Assembly: GCA_052090825.1 (NCBI GenBank)
Contig: JBQDBK010000010.1
Span: 1-64,000, forward strand
DNA length: 64,000 bases
From: JBQDBK01 sp052090825
GTDB taxonomy: Bacteria; Bacillota; Clostridia; Tissierellales; Peptoniphilaceae
Direction of reading: 5' to 3'
Shown one piece after another: positions 17,806 through 26,471 of the stretch. Position 1 is the first letter of the stretch. Each line of letters starts with the position of its first letter. The position numbers were made by a program, and so were the translations under genes. The notes under the pieces are model-generated. The model made no database searches. It had not been told where the DNA came from and saw only the letters and a list, made by a program, of their open reading frames with translations.

Positions 17806-18426
17806 TTATGTTTCTATTTCATAATTTTCTTCTACTTTTTTTAATATAAAGTTAATCCCAATTGAAACTATAGCTGATAGTAAACTTCCCCATAGAATCT
17901 TAGTTGTATTCATAGTACGTAGACCTTCAAATAAAATCTTACCAAGACCTCCAGCATTAATAGTCGCTGCAATAGTTCCAATACCTATTGTAGAAACAGC
18001 AGCTAATCTAATTCCAGAAAATATAGCTCTTTTTGATAATGGAACTTGTATTTTCCATAATACTTGAAGATCAGAAAGCCCCATCCCTCTAGCGGCTTCT
18101 AATACACTAGGATTAACTTCATTAATTCCTGTAATAAAATTCCTAAGCAAAAGATACTGATTATATATAGTCAAAACAATTATTGCTGTTGTTTTACCTA
18201 ATCCTGTTATGGGCATTAGTATGGCAAAAAGCGATAATGATGGAATAGAATATATCACAGAAAATAATTGTAGTAAAAAATTTTCAAAAATTTTAAATTT
18301 TACACTAAATACTGTTAATAATATAGCTAAACATATTGAAAAAAATAGAGTTATAAAGGTTAACTGAATATGTTCTAGTAATGGCCCTATAATTTTATCT
18401 GGATATTTTATAAAATACTCAATCAT
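17806..18426 (-). CDS. Osmolyte ABC transporter permease (OpuCD-like)
   Basis: 206 aa, about six membrane segments. The EAA loop EAARGMGLSDLQVLWKIQVPL binds the ATPase. It pairs with the permease at 20154-20792 to form the channel of a glycine betaine/carnitine/choline-type importer. The ATG at 18426 overlaps the ATPase stop (ATGA), so translation is coupled; a GGAAGG site lies 7 bases upstream. It is the last gene of the four-gene operon. Confidence 0.9.
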   Translation of the reverse strand: MIEYFIKYPDKIIGPLLEHIQLTFITLFFSICLAILLTVFSVKFKIFENFLLQLFSVIYSIPSLSLFAILMPITGLGKTTAIIVLTIYNQYLLLRNFITGINEVNPSVLEAARGMGLSDLQVLWKIQVPLSKRAIFSGIRLAAVSTIGIGTIAATINAGGLGKILFEGLRTMNTTKILWGSLLSAIVSIGINFILKKVEENYEIET

Positions 18427-19190
18427 TGAAAAGCCTTCCAAAATTCTTCTTGATTTCGAGCAGAGGAAATTAAAGAATCTACAAATTCATCCGCTGGATT
18501 TTTTACAATTTCCTCCGGTTTATCAAATTGCAGTAACTTACCCTTATCCATTATCATAACACGATCTCCTAATTTAAAAGCTTCATTTATATCATGAGTT
18601 ACGAAAAGAAAAGTTTTTCTTATTCCCCCATGAATTCTTAAAAGCTCATTTTGCAAATTCAACCTAGTTATGGCATCAATAGCACCAAACGGTTCATCTA
18701 AAAGCATAATCTTTGGACGAACTGCCAGAGCTCTAGAAAGTCCAACACGCTGTTGCTGTCCTCCTGAAAGTTGTGAAGGGTAACGATCCATATACTCTTC
18801 TGGATTTAAACCAACAAGATCTAAAAGTTCCTTTACTCTTTCTAGAGTTTCTTTTTCATCCCATTTTAATATTTTAGGTATTGTGGATATATTTTCTCTT
18901 ATTGTCATATGTGGAAAAAGACCTACCTGTTGTATTACATAGCCAATATTACGCCTTAACTCAATTGGGTTTTTATCTTTAATATCTTCTCCAAATAAAA
19001 GTATCTTACCATCTCCGGATTGCTCGTATAAACGATTAGTAAGCTTTAATAAAGTAGTTTTGCCACTACCCGAAGAACCTAAAATTGTTATAAATTCTCC
19101 CTCTTCTATTTTCGCACTCACATTGTCTACACTATAATAGTCACTATCTTTAAATTTTTTACATACATTAACATATTCTATAGATATCAT
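18423..19190 (-). CDS. Osmolyte ABC transporter ATP-binding protein (OpuCA-like, no CBS domains)
   Basis: 255 aa. Walker A GSSGSGKTT, Q loop, signature LSGGQQQRVGLSRAL and Walker B MLLDEPFGAID are all present. It ends soon after the ABC domain, so it lacks the tandem CBS domains that sense ionic strength in typical OpuCA/OpuAA proteins. Activity may therefore be controlled at expression, or the substrate may not be an osmolyte sensed this way. Confidence 0.9.
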   Translation of the reverse strand: MISIEYVNVCKKFKDSDYYSVDNVSAKIEEGEFITILGSSGSGKTTLLKLTNRLYEQSGDGKILLFGEDIKDKNPIELRRNIGYVIQQVGLFPHMTIRENISTIPKILKWDEKETLERVKELLDLVGLNPEEYMDRYPSQLSGGQQQRVGLSRALAVRPKIMLLDEPFGAIDAITRLNLQNELLRIHGGIRKTFLFVTHDINEAFKLGDRVMIMDKGKLLQFDKPEEIVKNPADEFVDSLISSARNQEEFWKAFQ

Positions 19191-19210
19191 TTTTTGTCCT
19201 TATTGTGTTC

Positions 19211-20125
19211 TTATTTTATGCTATCCCAATATTCCGCTGCTACTTCTTCATATTCTTCTTTATCTACATCGACTTTTGCATTTAATTTTGTAACTGTTTC
19301 TGTGTCTAAGTTTTTACTTACATTATTTAATATTTCTTCTATTTCAGGATTTGCTTCTAAAACCTCATTTCTAACTATTGGTGCTAAATTATATGGTGGC
19401 CAAACTTTTTTATCATCTTCTAATAATACAAACTTATCTGTCTTAGAAAGCATTCCTTCTGTTGTATAGGCTGGAGATACATCCGCCTCATCATTTTCTA
19501 CTACATTGTATTTTAAACCATTATCATAAACCTTAGATGATTCCCAATTAAATTCGCCATATGTTTTTTCTAATGCTGGTAGAGCATCTTCTCTTTCATC
19601 AAATTCTCCTTGAGAAGCAAAACGTAATTTATCAGCATTTTTTTGCAAATCTGAAATTGTTAAAATTCCGTACTCATCGGAAGCTTTTTTACTTATAAAC
19701 AATCCTTGTCCATCATTAGCCTTTGAATAATCAAGCCATTTTATATCGAATTCTTTTTCATATCCATCTTTAACCGCTTGATATACTTCATCCGGATCTG
19801 TCATAGGATCCATTTTTAAAATTGATATCAGACCTGTTCCTGTGTATTCAGGATATAAATCAATTTCTTTATTTGTAATACTTGTATGAATTACAGATGA
19901 AGCTATATCCATAGTACGCTCTACCTCATATCCTGCATCTTCTAAAGCTAGAGCATATAATTCAGCAACTATTTCATTTTCTGTAAAATCCTTAGAACCG
20001 ACTTTTATAACTGCCTTTTCTTCACCTTTTTTTGTTGCTTCTTCTCCACCATTAGAACAAGCTGTAACCAATAAAGCTACCATCAAAAGAGTCCCGATTA
20101 ATTTTAATATTTTATTTTTATTCAT
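19211..20125 (-). CDS. Glycine betaine/choline-type substrate-binding lipoprotein (OpuCC-like)
   Basis: 304 aa. Lipobox LLVTACS at about residues 17-23 gives a lipid-anchored extracytoplasmic receptor. The body follows the QAT/OpuAC fold: KVGSKDFTENEIVAELYALALED, EYTGTGLI, ADVSPAYTTEG. The substrate is a quaternary amine (betaine, carnitine or choline) by family; which one cannot be read from the sequence. It is encoded between the two halves of its transporter. Confidence 0.9.
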   Translation of the reverse strand: MNKNKILKLIGTLLMVALLVTACSNGGEEATKKGEEKAVIKVGSKDFTENEIVAELYALALEDAGYEVERTMDIASSVIHTSITNKEIDLYPEYTGTGLISILKMDPMTDPDEVYQAVKDGYEKEFDIKWLDYSKANDGQGLFISKKASDEYGILTISDLQKNADKLRFASQGEFDEREDALPALEKTYGEFNWESSKVYDNGLKYNVVENDEADVSPAYTTEGMLSKTDKFVLLEDDKKVWPPYNLAPIVRNEVLEANPEIEEILNNVSKNLDTETVTKLNAKVDVDKEEYEEVAAEYWDSIK

Positions 20126-20153
20126 ATATATCTTCCTTTTTAATTTTTAATAT

Positions 20154-20792
20154 TTAAACATACTTATACTTTAAAATCTTTTTTGTTAATAAATCAAATA
20201 ATAAACCACTCCCTAAAGATAAAAGCCCTACGCCTACTCCACCTATAATAAGTAAATCTGTCCTATTTAAACCTAAGCCTGTAAATATTATTTCTCCAAG
20301 TCCTCCTGCTCCTATTTTAGCTGCAAGAGTTGCACTAGCTATCACTTCTACTATAGCTGTTCTAATTCCTGATAAAATTACTGGTATAGCTAAAGGAATC
20401 CTCACTTTCCAAAGTTCTTCTTTTTTTGTCATCCCCATTCCTCTAGCTGTTTCTATCATAAAATAAGGAACTTCTTTAAATCCTACTATTGTATTTAGTA
20501 AGATAGGAGGTACAGCTAATATAGTTAAGGCTATTATAGCTGGAAGTACCCCCGTTCCTATTATTGGAATAAATAAGGCCAATAAAGCTAAAGAAGGTAT
20601 GACTCTTAATGTTTGAAAAGGTCCTGAAATTAAGCTTTCTTTCTTTTTTGATTTTGAAGCCATATATCCAAAAACTATACCAATAAGAGCTGCTAAAAAA
20701 ACTGAGAAAAAACTAATTAAAAGATGATCCTTAGCTTGCATTAATATATTAACATAATTTTCTTGAATATATTTTAAAATATTTTGTAACAT
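20154..20792 (-). CDS. Osmolyte ABC transporter permease (OpuCB-like), first gene of operon
   Basis: 212 aa, about six membrane segments, with the loop ETARGMGMTKKEELWKVRIPLAIP that contacts the ATPase. Homologous to the second permease of the operon. Gene order is permease, binding protein, ATPase, permease, with short gaps (28 and 20 bases) and one ATGA overlap, so the operon should give one mRNA. Confidence 0.9.
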   Translation of the reverse strand: MLQNILKYIQENYVNILMQAKDHLLISFFSVFLAALIGIVFGYMASKSKKKESLISGPFQTLRVIPSLALLALFIPIIGTGVLPAIIALTILAVPPILLNTIVGFKEVPYFMIETARGMGMTKKEELWKVRIPLAIPVILSGIRTAIVEVIASATLAAKIGAGGLGEIIFTGLGLNRTDLLIIGGVGVGLLSLGSGLLFDLLTKKILKYKYV

Positions 20793-20935
20793 TTTTACCT
20801 TCCCATTTATTTCCCTTTTTAGATGAAAAACTCTCTAGTAACTTTTATCCTTTTATAATCTACAATATTTATTAATTAATAAAATTAATTCATATTCTAG
20901 CATATATTATTTAGATTGATCAATAATATATTTCT

Positions 20936-21850
20936 TTAAAAATTACAATTTCTCTCTAATTGATTATCTTTAATATTTAAAGGAATAGAACAATATTCTA
21001 CATCTTTCCATCCAAGATATTGTCTAAAAATATAGTAGCCTTTTTCCATGAAATCTATTGTTTTTTTAGCTTCTTCATCAGATATATCTTCATTTTCTAA
21101 TATAAATTCCCCTAATTTACTATCAAAATATGCTCCCTCTGGAAGTTCTATATTATAACTAAAACTTTCATCTACGAATGGATGTGGTAATATAAAGAAT
21201 GTAGGCCCTTTAAAATTATCATCTCCAAACCAAAAACCAAACTCTATAAAATGTTCATCAAAGGCATTACTTTCAATAATTTTGCTATCATTAAAACTTT
21301 TATGCATTTGATTATAATTTATTAAGCAAGATATATCAAATGTACCCCAAAATAAACCTGGTTGAACTTTCCTTACGCGATATTTACTTAAGAATCTACT
21401 TTCAACCTTTACTGCAAAATGCATTAATTTAAGAATATTTGCTCCTATATCTTTATTATAGTGATGGTGTATTATGTCTTCATTAAATGGAGTTTTATCA
21501 ACAGTTTCTTGAGGATCCTTATTTATCTCAATTACAATTCCATCTTTTTTAAGAGCTTCTTCAATTTTCTCATCATAATATTTTATAGATTTCCCATCTT
21601 CCAATGGAATATTTGTAGTAGAAAAATCAGTAGATACTTCTATTTTATGATCTCTTAAATTAACAGAAATTTCATAACTACCTTCATTGTAGAATAAAAT
21701 TCCAGTAGAAAACCCTTTTGTTGTAATATCTAATATTACATGAGCCCACTGAGGTTCTTTAAATCTACTAGATAGTTTATATTTACCTAAAATTTGACTT
21801 AAATGGTGTAATGTATCTTTTTCTTTTTCCCATTCTTTTATTAGCAACAT
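20936..21850 (-). CDS. DUF5996 family protein
   Basis: 304 aa, soluble, no signal peptide or membrane segment. It matches DUF5996 by its opening (WEKEKDTLHHLSQILGKYKL), VQPGLFWGTFDIS and the EFGFWFGDD/ILPHPF region. The function of this family is unknown. It follows the FMN reductase gene by 23 bases and is probably cotranscribed with it. Several conserved aromatic and His residues hint at a binding pocket, but nothing catalytic can be named. Confidence 0.75.
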   Translation of the reverse strand: MLLIKEWEKEKDTLHHLSQILGKYKLSSRFKEPQWAHVILDITTKGFSTGILFYNEGSYEISVNLRDHKIEVSTDFSTTNIPLEDGKSIKYYDEKIEEALKKDGIVIEINKDPQETVDKTPFNEDIIHHHYNKDIGANILKLMHFAVKVESRFLSKYRVRKVQPGLFWGTFDISCLINYNQMHKSFNDSKIIESNAFDEHFIEFGFWFGDDNFKGPTFFILPHPFVDESFSYNIELPEGAYFDSKLGEFILENEDISDEEAKKTIDFMEKGYYIFRQYLGWKDVEYCSIPLNIKDNQLERNCNF

Positions 21851-21873
21851 AACTTTTATCCTCCTTCCTATAC

Positions 21874-22428
21874 TTAAGCATTGGATTTGTTTACAAAATC
21901 AACAAAACTAATAGCTTGTCTTTCCAGATACTTATAACTTTTCGTTAACCTCACTCTATCATTCTCATCTATTTGTTCTTTAGCATTAGGAATTGTAAGT
22001 CTCGGAGAATTCATAATATTCATATTTAATTGACTTAATAAAGATACCAGATTATATTGTGATAAGAGTGTACCTGTCATACCTCTTGTCATACCACTTA
22101 TTGCAACTGCTTTGTTTTTTAATAAATCTGGTTTGCCTTCTCTTTGCCTTGATATCCAGTCCATAAGATTTTTTAATACGCCAGAATACGACCTATTATA
22201 TTCTGGCGTAAAAAACCAAATTCCATCTGCCAATTCTACTTTCTCCCTTACTCTTTTTACGCTTTCTAATTCAGGATATTCAATATCTTCATTAAATAAA
22301 GGAAGATCAGAATACTCTAAAATTTCAAATTCTATATTCATATCATTTAAAATTTTACCTGCTTCTTTAGCTAATTGTCTATTATATGAGTTTTTTCTTA
22401 AAGATCCGACTATGGCTAAAATTTTCAT
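21874..22428 (-). CDS. NADPH-dependent FMN reductase family protein
   Basis: 184 aa flavodoxin-like fold. The start MKILAIVGSLRKNSYNRQLA holds the flavin-phosphate loop GSLRKNSYN; PEYNRSYSGVLKNLMDW is the second family motif. Such proteins reduce free flavin, azo dyes, quinones or chromate with NAD(P)H. The ATG at 22428 has AAGGAAGAAG upstream; the longer reading into the preceding gene is rejected. It starts 26 bases after the acetyltransferase stop. Confidence 0.88.
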   Translation of the reverse strand: MKILAIVGSLRKNSYNRQLAKEAGKILNDMNIEFEILEYSDLPLFNEDIEYPELESVKRVREKVELADGIWFFTPEYNRSYSGVLKNLMDWISRQREGKPDLLKNKAVAISGMTRGMTGTLLSQYNLVSLLSQLNMNIMNSPRLTIPNAKEQIDENDRVRLTKSYKYLERQAISFVDFVNKSNA

Positions 22429-22453
22429 TTTAACATCTTCTTCCTTTAATCTT

Positions 22454-22732
22454 CTATTTTGATAAAACATCTGAATATTCAGACTTTTTATCAAATTCAG
22501 CTTTAGCAAATGGACATAATGGAACGATTTTTACATTATGTTCTCTAGCTTGCTTAACTAATTCATATACTAGTTTCCCAGCTATTCCCTGTCCTCCATA
22601 TCCATCCTCAACAAAAGTATGGTCTATTATCCATACTTTATCAGATTTAGAATAGGTGCTTTCTCCAATATTTTTATCCTCATCATAAGCTGCTGCTCTT
22701 TTATTTTCTGCTTCATATACAACTTTTATCAT
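22454..22732 (-). CDS. YjdJ-type GNAT N-acetyltransferase
   Basis: 92 aa, the short single-domain GNAT form. It ends with the acetyl-CoA loop DGYGGQGIAGKLVYELV and the conserved KIVPLCPFAKAEFDKK. This small family often sits beside a YjdI-type ferredoxin-like protein, as here (4 bases apart). The acceptor substrate is not known. Confidence 0.85.
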   Translation of the reverse strand: MIKVVYEAENKRAAAYDEDKNIGESTYSKSDKVWIIDHTFVEDGYGGQGIAGKLVYELVKQAREHNVKIVPLCPFAKAEFDKKSEYSDVLSK

Positions 22733-22736
22733 TACC

Positions 22737-22970
22737 TTACCCCTTTCTCTTATAACTTAATGCCCCAGAAGGACATGTATCTATTATATTAACCACTTTA
22801 TCAAGGGATGCTCCCTCAAGTTTTATCCAAGGTCTTCTTTCTAGTTTAAACACTTCTGGATATCCATTAACACACTTGGCCGCATGTTGACATATATTTG
22901 GTCGCCAGTATATGGTCAAACCATCTGTTTTGTATTCCTTTAAAATTTCTTTATTCACAATAAACTTCAA
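22737..22970 (-). CDS. YjdI-type iron-sulfur/ferredoxin-like protein
   Basis: 77 aa. Cysteines in ICQHAAKC and DTCPSGAL match the Fer4_19 (YjdI) pattern, thought to bind one iron-sulfur cluster. The pairing with a YjdJ-like acetyltransferase is conserved across distant bacteria. Role unknown; electron transfer or cluster storage are guesses. Confidence 0.82.
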   Translation of the reverse strand: MKFIVNKEILKEYKTDGLTIYWRPNICQHAAKCVNGYPEVFKLERRPWIKLEGASLDKVVNIIDTCPSGALSYKRKG

Positions 22971-22995
22971 CCTCTACTTTAAAAGTTAACTTCAT

Positions 22996-23574
22996 CTACT
23001 TTTTATACACTATATTCTCTAATCTTATATCTGGAATAATCCATGCTATAGCTATTAAGGCATATAGTAAATAAGCAATAGTGGGATTATAAAAAGAAAA
23101 TATTATTCCTATAGCATAAAACAAAATAGATAACTTCCCTTTCAAATCTCTTCCTATACTTTTAGCTAATAATGAATCTTTGCCATTTATTTTTATTATT
23201 GAACTTTGTAACATATTATAAGATACAGCACACATAAATAGTACAATTCCATACAAAATAGTTGGAAAATCTTCAAAAGGATTTAATCCTACCCACTCAG
23301 TTGTTGTTGGAATTAAGGACATCCAAAAAATCCAATGTAAATTTTTCCATAATATACCACCAGATATTAAATCTACAGTACTTAATAAATGATGATGATT
23401 AGCCCAATAAATACCTACATATAGGTAACTAAGTATATAAGCTATTAAAATAGGAAGAACTTCTTTTATTCCATTTAAATCATTACTTTCAGGTACTTTT
23501 AATTTTAAAACCATTATCGTTATGATTATAGCTAAAACCCCATCACTGAAAGCTTCCATCCTATCACTTGTCAT
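22996..23574 (-). CDS. TMEM175-family potassium channel protein (DUF1211)
   Basis: 192 aa, six membrane segments. The diagnostic RMEAFSDGVLAIIITIMVL opens the first segment (FSD signature). Bacterial members form K+-permeable tetramers. The ATG at 23574 has GGAGAG 5 bases upstream and is preferred over the start four codons earlier. It follows the MarR gene by 18 bases, so it may be in the MarR regulon. Confidence 0.88.
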   Translation of the reverse strand: MTSDRMEAFSDGVLAIIITIMVLKLKVPESNDLNGIKEVLPILIAYILSYLYVGIYWANHHHLLSTVDLISGGILWKNLHWIFWMSLIPTTTEWVGLNPFEDFPTILYGIVLFMCAVSYNMLQSSIIKINGKDSLLAKSIGRDLKGKLSILFYAIGIIFSFYNPTIAYLLYALIAIAWIIPDIRLENIVYKK

Positions 23575-23592
23575 TTTTCTCTCCATAAATTT

Positions 23593-24024
23593 TTATAAAG
23601 TATCTTCATTGTATAAATTATTGATAACTTTATCTAAATTTTTTAAAAAAATACTTTTTTCTTTTTCAGGAATTCCTTTCATTGCGCACTCATCAACTTT
23701 TTTAACTATTTCTTTTACTTTTTTAGCTTTTAAATACCCTAAATCAGTTAAATAAATATTAAAGCATCTCTTATCGTCATCATTTATTTTTCTTTTTATC
23801 AATTTCATTTTTTCCATTCTCAATAAAATACTTGCTACAGTAGATTTATCAAGCGCACAATCAGAAGCTATTTCTATAGATTTTGCACCATTATTTTCTA
23901 ATAAATACTCCAGAATTTTAGGCTGTCCTGAAAATAGACCTAATTTATTAACTTCTTTCATTATTAGGTGATTAGAATTTTGAAAACATTTTAAAATCAT
24001 GAAATGAAACTCTTTATTTAACAT
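23593..24024 (-). CDS. MarR-family transcriptional regulator
   Basis: 143 aa winged helix. The recognition region is CALDKSTVASILLRMEKMKLIKRK and the wing DDDKRCFNIYLTDLG. The ATG (24024) follows AGGAGGAGG. It is divergent from wrbA and leads the minus-strand run of TMEM175, YjdI, YjdJ, FMN reductase and DUF5996 genes. A TTGCATGCAA palindrome just below its start site suggests autorepression. Ligand unknown; the neighbourhood suggests quinones or other redox-active compounds. Confidence 0.88.
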   Translation of the reverse strand: MLNKEFHFMILKCFQNSNHLIMKEVNKLGLFSGQPKILEYLLENNGAKSIEIASDCALDKSTVASILLRMEKMKLIKRKINDDDKRCFNIYLTDLGYLKAKKVKEIVKKVDECAMKGIPEKEKSIFLKNLDKVINNLYNEDTL

Positions 24025-24039
24025 CAACCTCCTCCTATA

Positions 24040-24057
24040 TAGTTTGCATGCAATCTA
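24040..24057 (-). promoter_or_regulatory. MarR-type operator palindrome
   Basis: TAGTTTGCATGCAATCTA, an inverted repeat with a perfect TTGCATGCAA core, lies between the marR promoter and its ribosome-binding site, where a repressor would block transcription. Confidence 0.6.
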
Positions 24058-24062
24058 CTTTT

Positions 24063-24091
24063 AGTATACTCTTTCAAATTAATCTAGTCAA
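24063..24091 (-). promoter_or_regulatory. Promoter of the marR gene
   Basis: A -35 TTGACT (24086-24091) and a -10 TATACT (24063-24068) with a 17-base spacer on the minus strand. Confidence 0.75.
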
Positions 24092-24261
24092 TTTTATATA
24101 TAAAAGTAAATTTTATTATTATAAAAATATATACCCTTTTAGTCTTGTAACTTAATCAAAATTAATTTTAACTTTTTATTGTGAAATTAAATTATTAATA
24201 GGGTATATTAAAATTGAAGTTACTATTTATATTATTTAAATAAATTATTAGGAGGATTTTT

Positions 24262-24879
24262 ATGGAAAATATTAAACTTACTATTGTTTACTATAGTATG
24301 TCAGGTACAAATTTACAACTTGCTTCTTGGGCTAAAGAAGCAGCAGAAGAAATTGGAGCTGAAGTAAGAATGGTTAAAGCTCAGGAGCTTGCTCCAAAAG
24401 AAGCAATTGAAAATAACCCTGCTTGGAAATCAAAAGTAGAAAAAGAGGATGAATTAGGTATTAAAGATGCAAGTTCAGATGATCTTATTTGGGCAGATGC
24501 TATAATATTTTCATCTCCAACACGTTTTGGTAATGTCGCATCTCAAATAAAACAATTTATAGACTTGCAAGGTGGTATATGGGCTGAAGGAAAACTTATA
24601 AATAAAGTTGTTTCAGCCATGAGTTCTGCTCAAAACCCACATGGCGGACAAGAAGAAACAATCCGCTCAATTTATACCACTATGATGCACTGGGGAGCAA
24701 TTATTGTACCACCTGGATACACTGATGGAAGTCTATTTGTTGCTGGTGGTAACCCATATGGTACTTCTGTAACTGCTAATGATGGCATGGTTGAAGATGT
24801 GGAAGCTGCCGTTAAACATCAAGCTAAAAGAACTGTAGAAATTGCAAAATTTTTAAAAATAGGTAAAGAAAATAATTAA
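24262..24879 (+). CDS. wrbA: WrbA-type NAD(P)H:quinone oxidoreductase
   Basis: 205 aa flavodoxin-fold FMN protein that reduces quinones by two electrons. Motifs are YYSMSGTNLQLA (FMN phosphate loop), SSPTRFGNVASQIKQFID, and a loop with SAQNPHGGQEETI. One of the few plus-strand genes, divergent from marR, with a 234-base shared control region. RBS AGGAGG 6 bases before the ATG. The adjacent nitroreductase and pirin genes run towards it from the other strand. Confidence 0.9.
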   Translation: MENIKLTIVYYSMSGTNLQLASWAKEAAEEIGAEVRMVKAQELAPKEAIENNPAWKSKVEKEDELGIKDASSDDLIWADAIIFSSPTRFGNVASQIKQFIDLQGGIWAEGKLINKVVSAMSSAQNPHGGQEETIRSIYTTMMHWGAIIVPPGYTDGSLFVAGGNPYGTSVTANDGMVEDVEAAVKHQAKRTVEIAKFLKIGKENN

Positions 24880-24914
24880 TAAATACTATATTTTATCTTT
24901 ACTAAAAATATTAA

Positions 24915-25502
24915 TTAAATAATAACTCTTTCTTCTAAAGGTTTAAATTCTTTTTCTCCCGGAGTAGCTACTGCTTTCCCAAATGGCATTTGAGCTCTCA
25001 TTTGCCAACTAGATGGTAGTCCCCACTCTTTTTTTACCTCTTCTTCAATAAGTTCATTATAATGTTGTAAAGATGCCCCATATCCTTCTAATTGTAAAGA
25101 AGTCCATACATTAAATTGGTGCATACCACTTGCTTCTTTTGACCAGATTGGAAAGTTATCTTTATATAGTGGGAATTCATTTTGTAAATATTTTACTATA
25201 TCAGTATCTTCGAAAAATAATACTGTTCCATAACCCGCCCTAAAAGAATTAATCTTTTCTTCTGTTGGAGCAAAATTTTCTTCAGGAACTATTTTTCTTA
25301 AAGCTACTTCTGTTATATCCCAAAGCTTCTTATGATTTTCACCTAATAGTAATACAATTCTAGCTGTTTGAGAGTTGAAAGCAGATGGTGTATGTTTTAT
25401 TACACGTTCAAGTAATTCTTTTAATTTATCATCTGACACCACTTGTTCATTGCTAATTCCATAATGTGTTCTTCTTGCTTCTATTGCTTCATAAAAATTC
25501 AT
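24915..25502 (-). CDS. Nitroreductase family protein (HBN1-like)
   Basis: 195 aa FMN-dependent nitroreductase fold. Features: EARRTHYGI, the TPSAFNSQTARIVLLLG segment that binds FMN, and QLEGYGASLQHYN. The form resembles the short HBN1/Frm2-like subgroup, acting on nitro-aromatics or lipid signals. RBS AGGAGG. It lies 44 bases downstream of the pirin gene and is probably cotranscribed with it. Confidence 0.85.
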   Translation of the reverse strand: MNFYEAIEARRTHYGISNEQVVSDDKLKELLERVIKHTPSAFNSQTARIVLLLGENHKKLWDITEVALRKIVPEENFAPTEEKINSFRAGYGTVLFFEDTDIVKYLQNEFPLYKDNFPIWSKEASGMHQFNVWTSLQLEGYGASLQHYNELIEEEVKKEWGLPSSWQMRAQMPFGKAVATPGEKEFKPLEERVII

Positions 25503-25546
25503 TTTTATTCCTCCTTGAATTTGATCTTTATTATTTTTTGTTTTAC

Positions 25547-26245
25547 TTATTCTTTTTCCATCTCTACAACTAATATATGAGATGTTTCTTTAGCCTTTAT
25601 TTTTATATTTTCTTCTACAATTTCTAAACCATCTCTCATATTTAATTCAATTCCATTAATTTCAGATTCACCTTCTATTTGAACTAAATATGCTTGTCTA
25701 TTATTAGCTACTGTAAAATCAATTTCTTTTCCCTTGTCTAATTCTATTACATTTATATTTGCATCCTGGTTGATTTTTATAGGAGCATCTCCATCAACAC
25801 TTGATACAATTTGTAGCCATTTATTTTTTCTATCTTCCCAATTAAATCTATAATCTCCATAATTAGGAGTCAAATTATTTTTATTTGTAAATATCCAAAT
25901 TTGTAAAAATCTTAAAGTTTCATCTCCAAAATTTTCTTCACTATGAACAACTCCAGTACCTGCACTCATATATTGGACATGTCCTCTTGTAATAGTGCTT
26001 TCATTTCCCATACTATCTTTATGAGTAAGTTTTCCATTTACAACATAAGATACTATCTCCATATCTCTATGAGGGTGTGGCCCAAACCCAGTATTAGGCT
26101 TAACTAAATCATCATTTATGACTCTTAAAACTCCAAAATTTATATTTTCAGGATTGTAATATTCTGAAAATGAAAAATGAAATACACTTCTTAACCATCC
26201 TAAATCTGATCTCCCCATATTTTTGTTATCTAATTTCCTTAACAT
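25547..26245 (-). CDS. Pirin family protein (YhaK/YhhW-like)
   Basis: 232 aa bicupin. Metal ligands are visible in FGPHPHRDMEIVSYV (two His) and AGTGVVHSEEN (His and Glu). Some members have quercetin 2,3-dioxygenase activity in vitro; others act as redox-sensitive regulators. The start MLRKLDNKNM (26245) has GGGAGG upstream and is favoured over the longer MGGIM reading. Confidence 0.87.
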   Translation of the reverse strand: MLRKLDNKNMGRSDLGWLRSVFHFSFSEYYNPENINFGVLRVINDDLVKPNTGFGPHPHRDMEIVSYVVNGKLTHKDSMGNESTITRGHVQYMSAGTGVVHSEENFGDETLRFLQIWIFTNKNNLTPNYGDYRFNWEDRKNKWLQIVSSVDGDAPIKINQDANINVIELDKGKEIDFTVANNRQAYLVQIEGESEINGIELNMRDGLEIVEENIKIKAKETSHILVVEMEKE

Positions 26246-26321
26246 AATTCCTCCCAATTATAATTCTATACATGATTATAAAACATTCCTTACTTATTTT
26301 TTGTTACTTGGTATATTTATA

Positions 26322-26349
26322 TTATTACACCTCTTTTTTTATAAGTCAA
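26322..26349 (-). promoter_or_regulatory. Promoter of the pirin-nitroreductase unit
   Basis: A -35 TTGACT (26344-26349) and a -10 TAATAA (26322-26327) spaced by 16 bases. The stretch just downstream (about 26287-26315) holds two TTACTT elements that might bind a regulator. Confidence 0.5.
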
Positions 26350-26424
26350 GTAAAAAATTTAAATCATTAAATTATATGTATTTTAAAATATTTTATAAAT
26401 TACTTTTGAATATAAATTAATAAA

Positions 26425-26463
26425 AAAAGAGCTGCCACCTATAATAAGGTAACAACTCTTTTA
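26425..26463 (-). terminator. etfA terminator
   Basis: Minus-strand stem GAGTTGTTACCT/AGGTGGCAGCTC with a short AT loop, followed by TTTTTTTA, directly after the etfA stop. Confidence 0.8.
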
Positions 26464-26471
26464 TAATTTAA

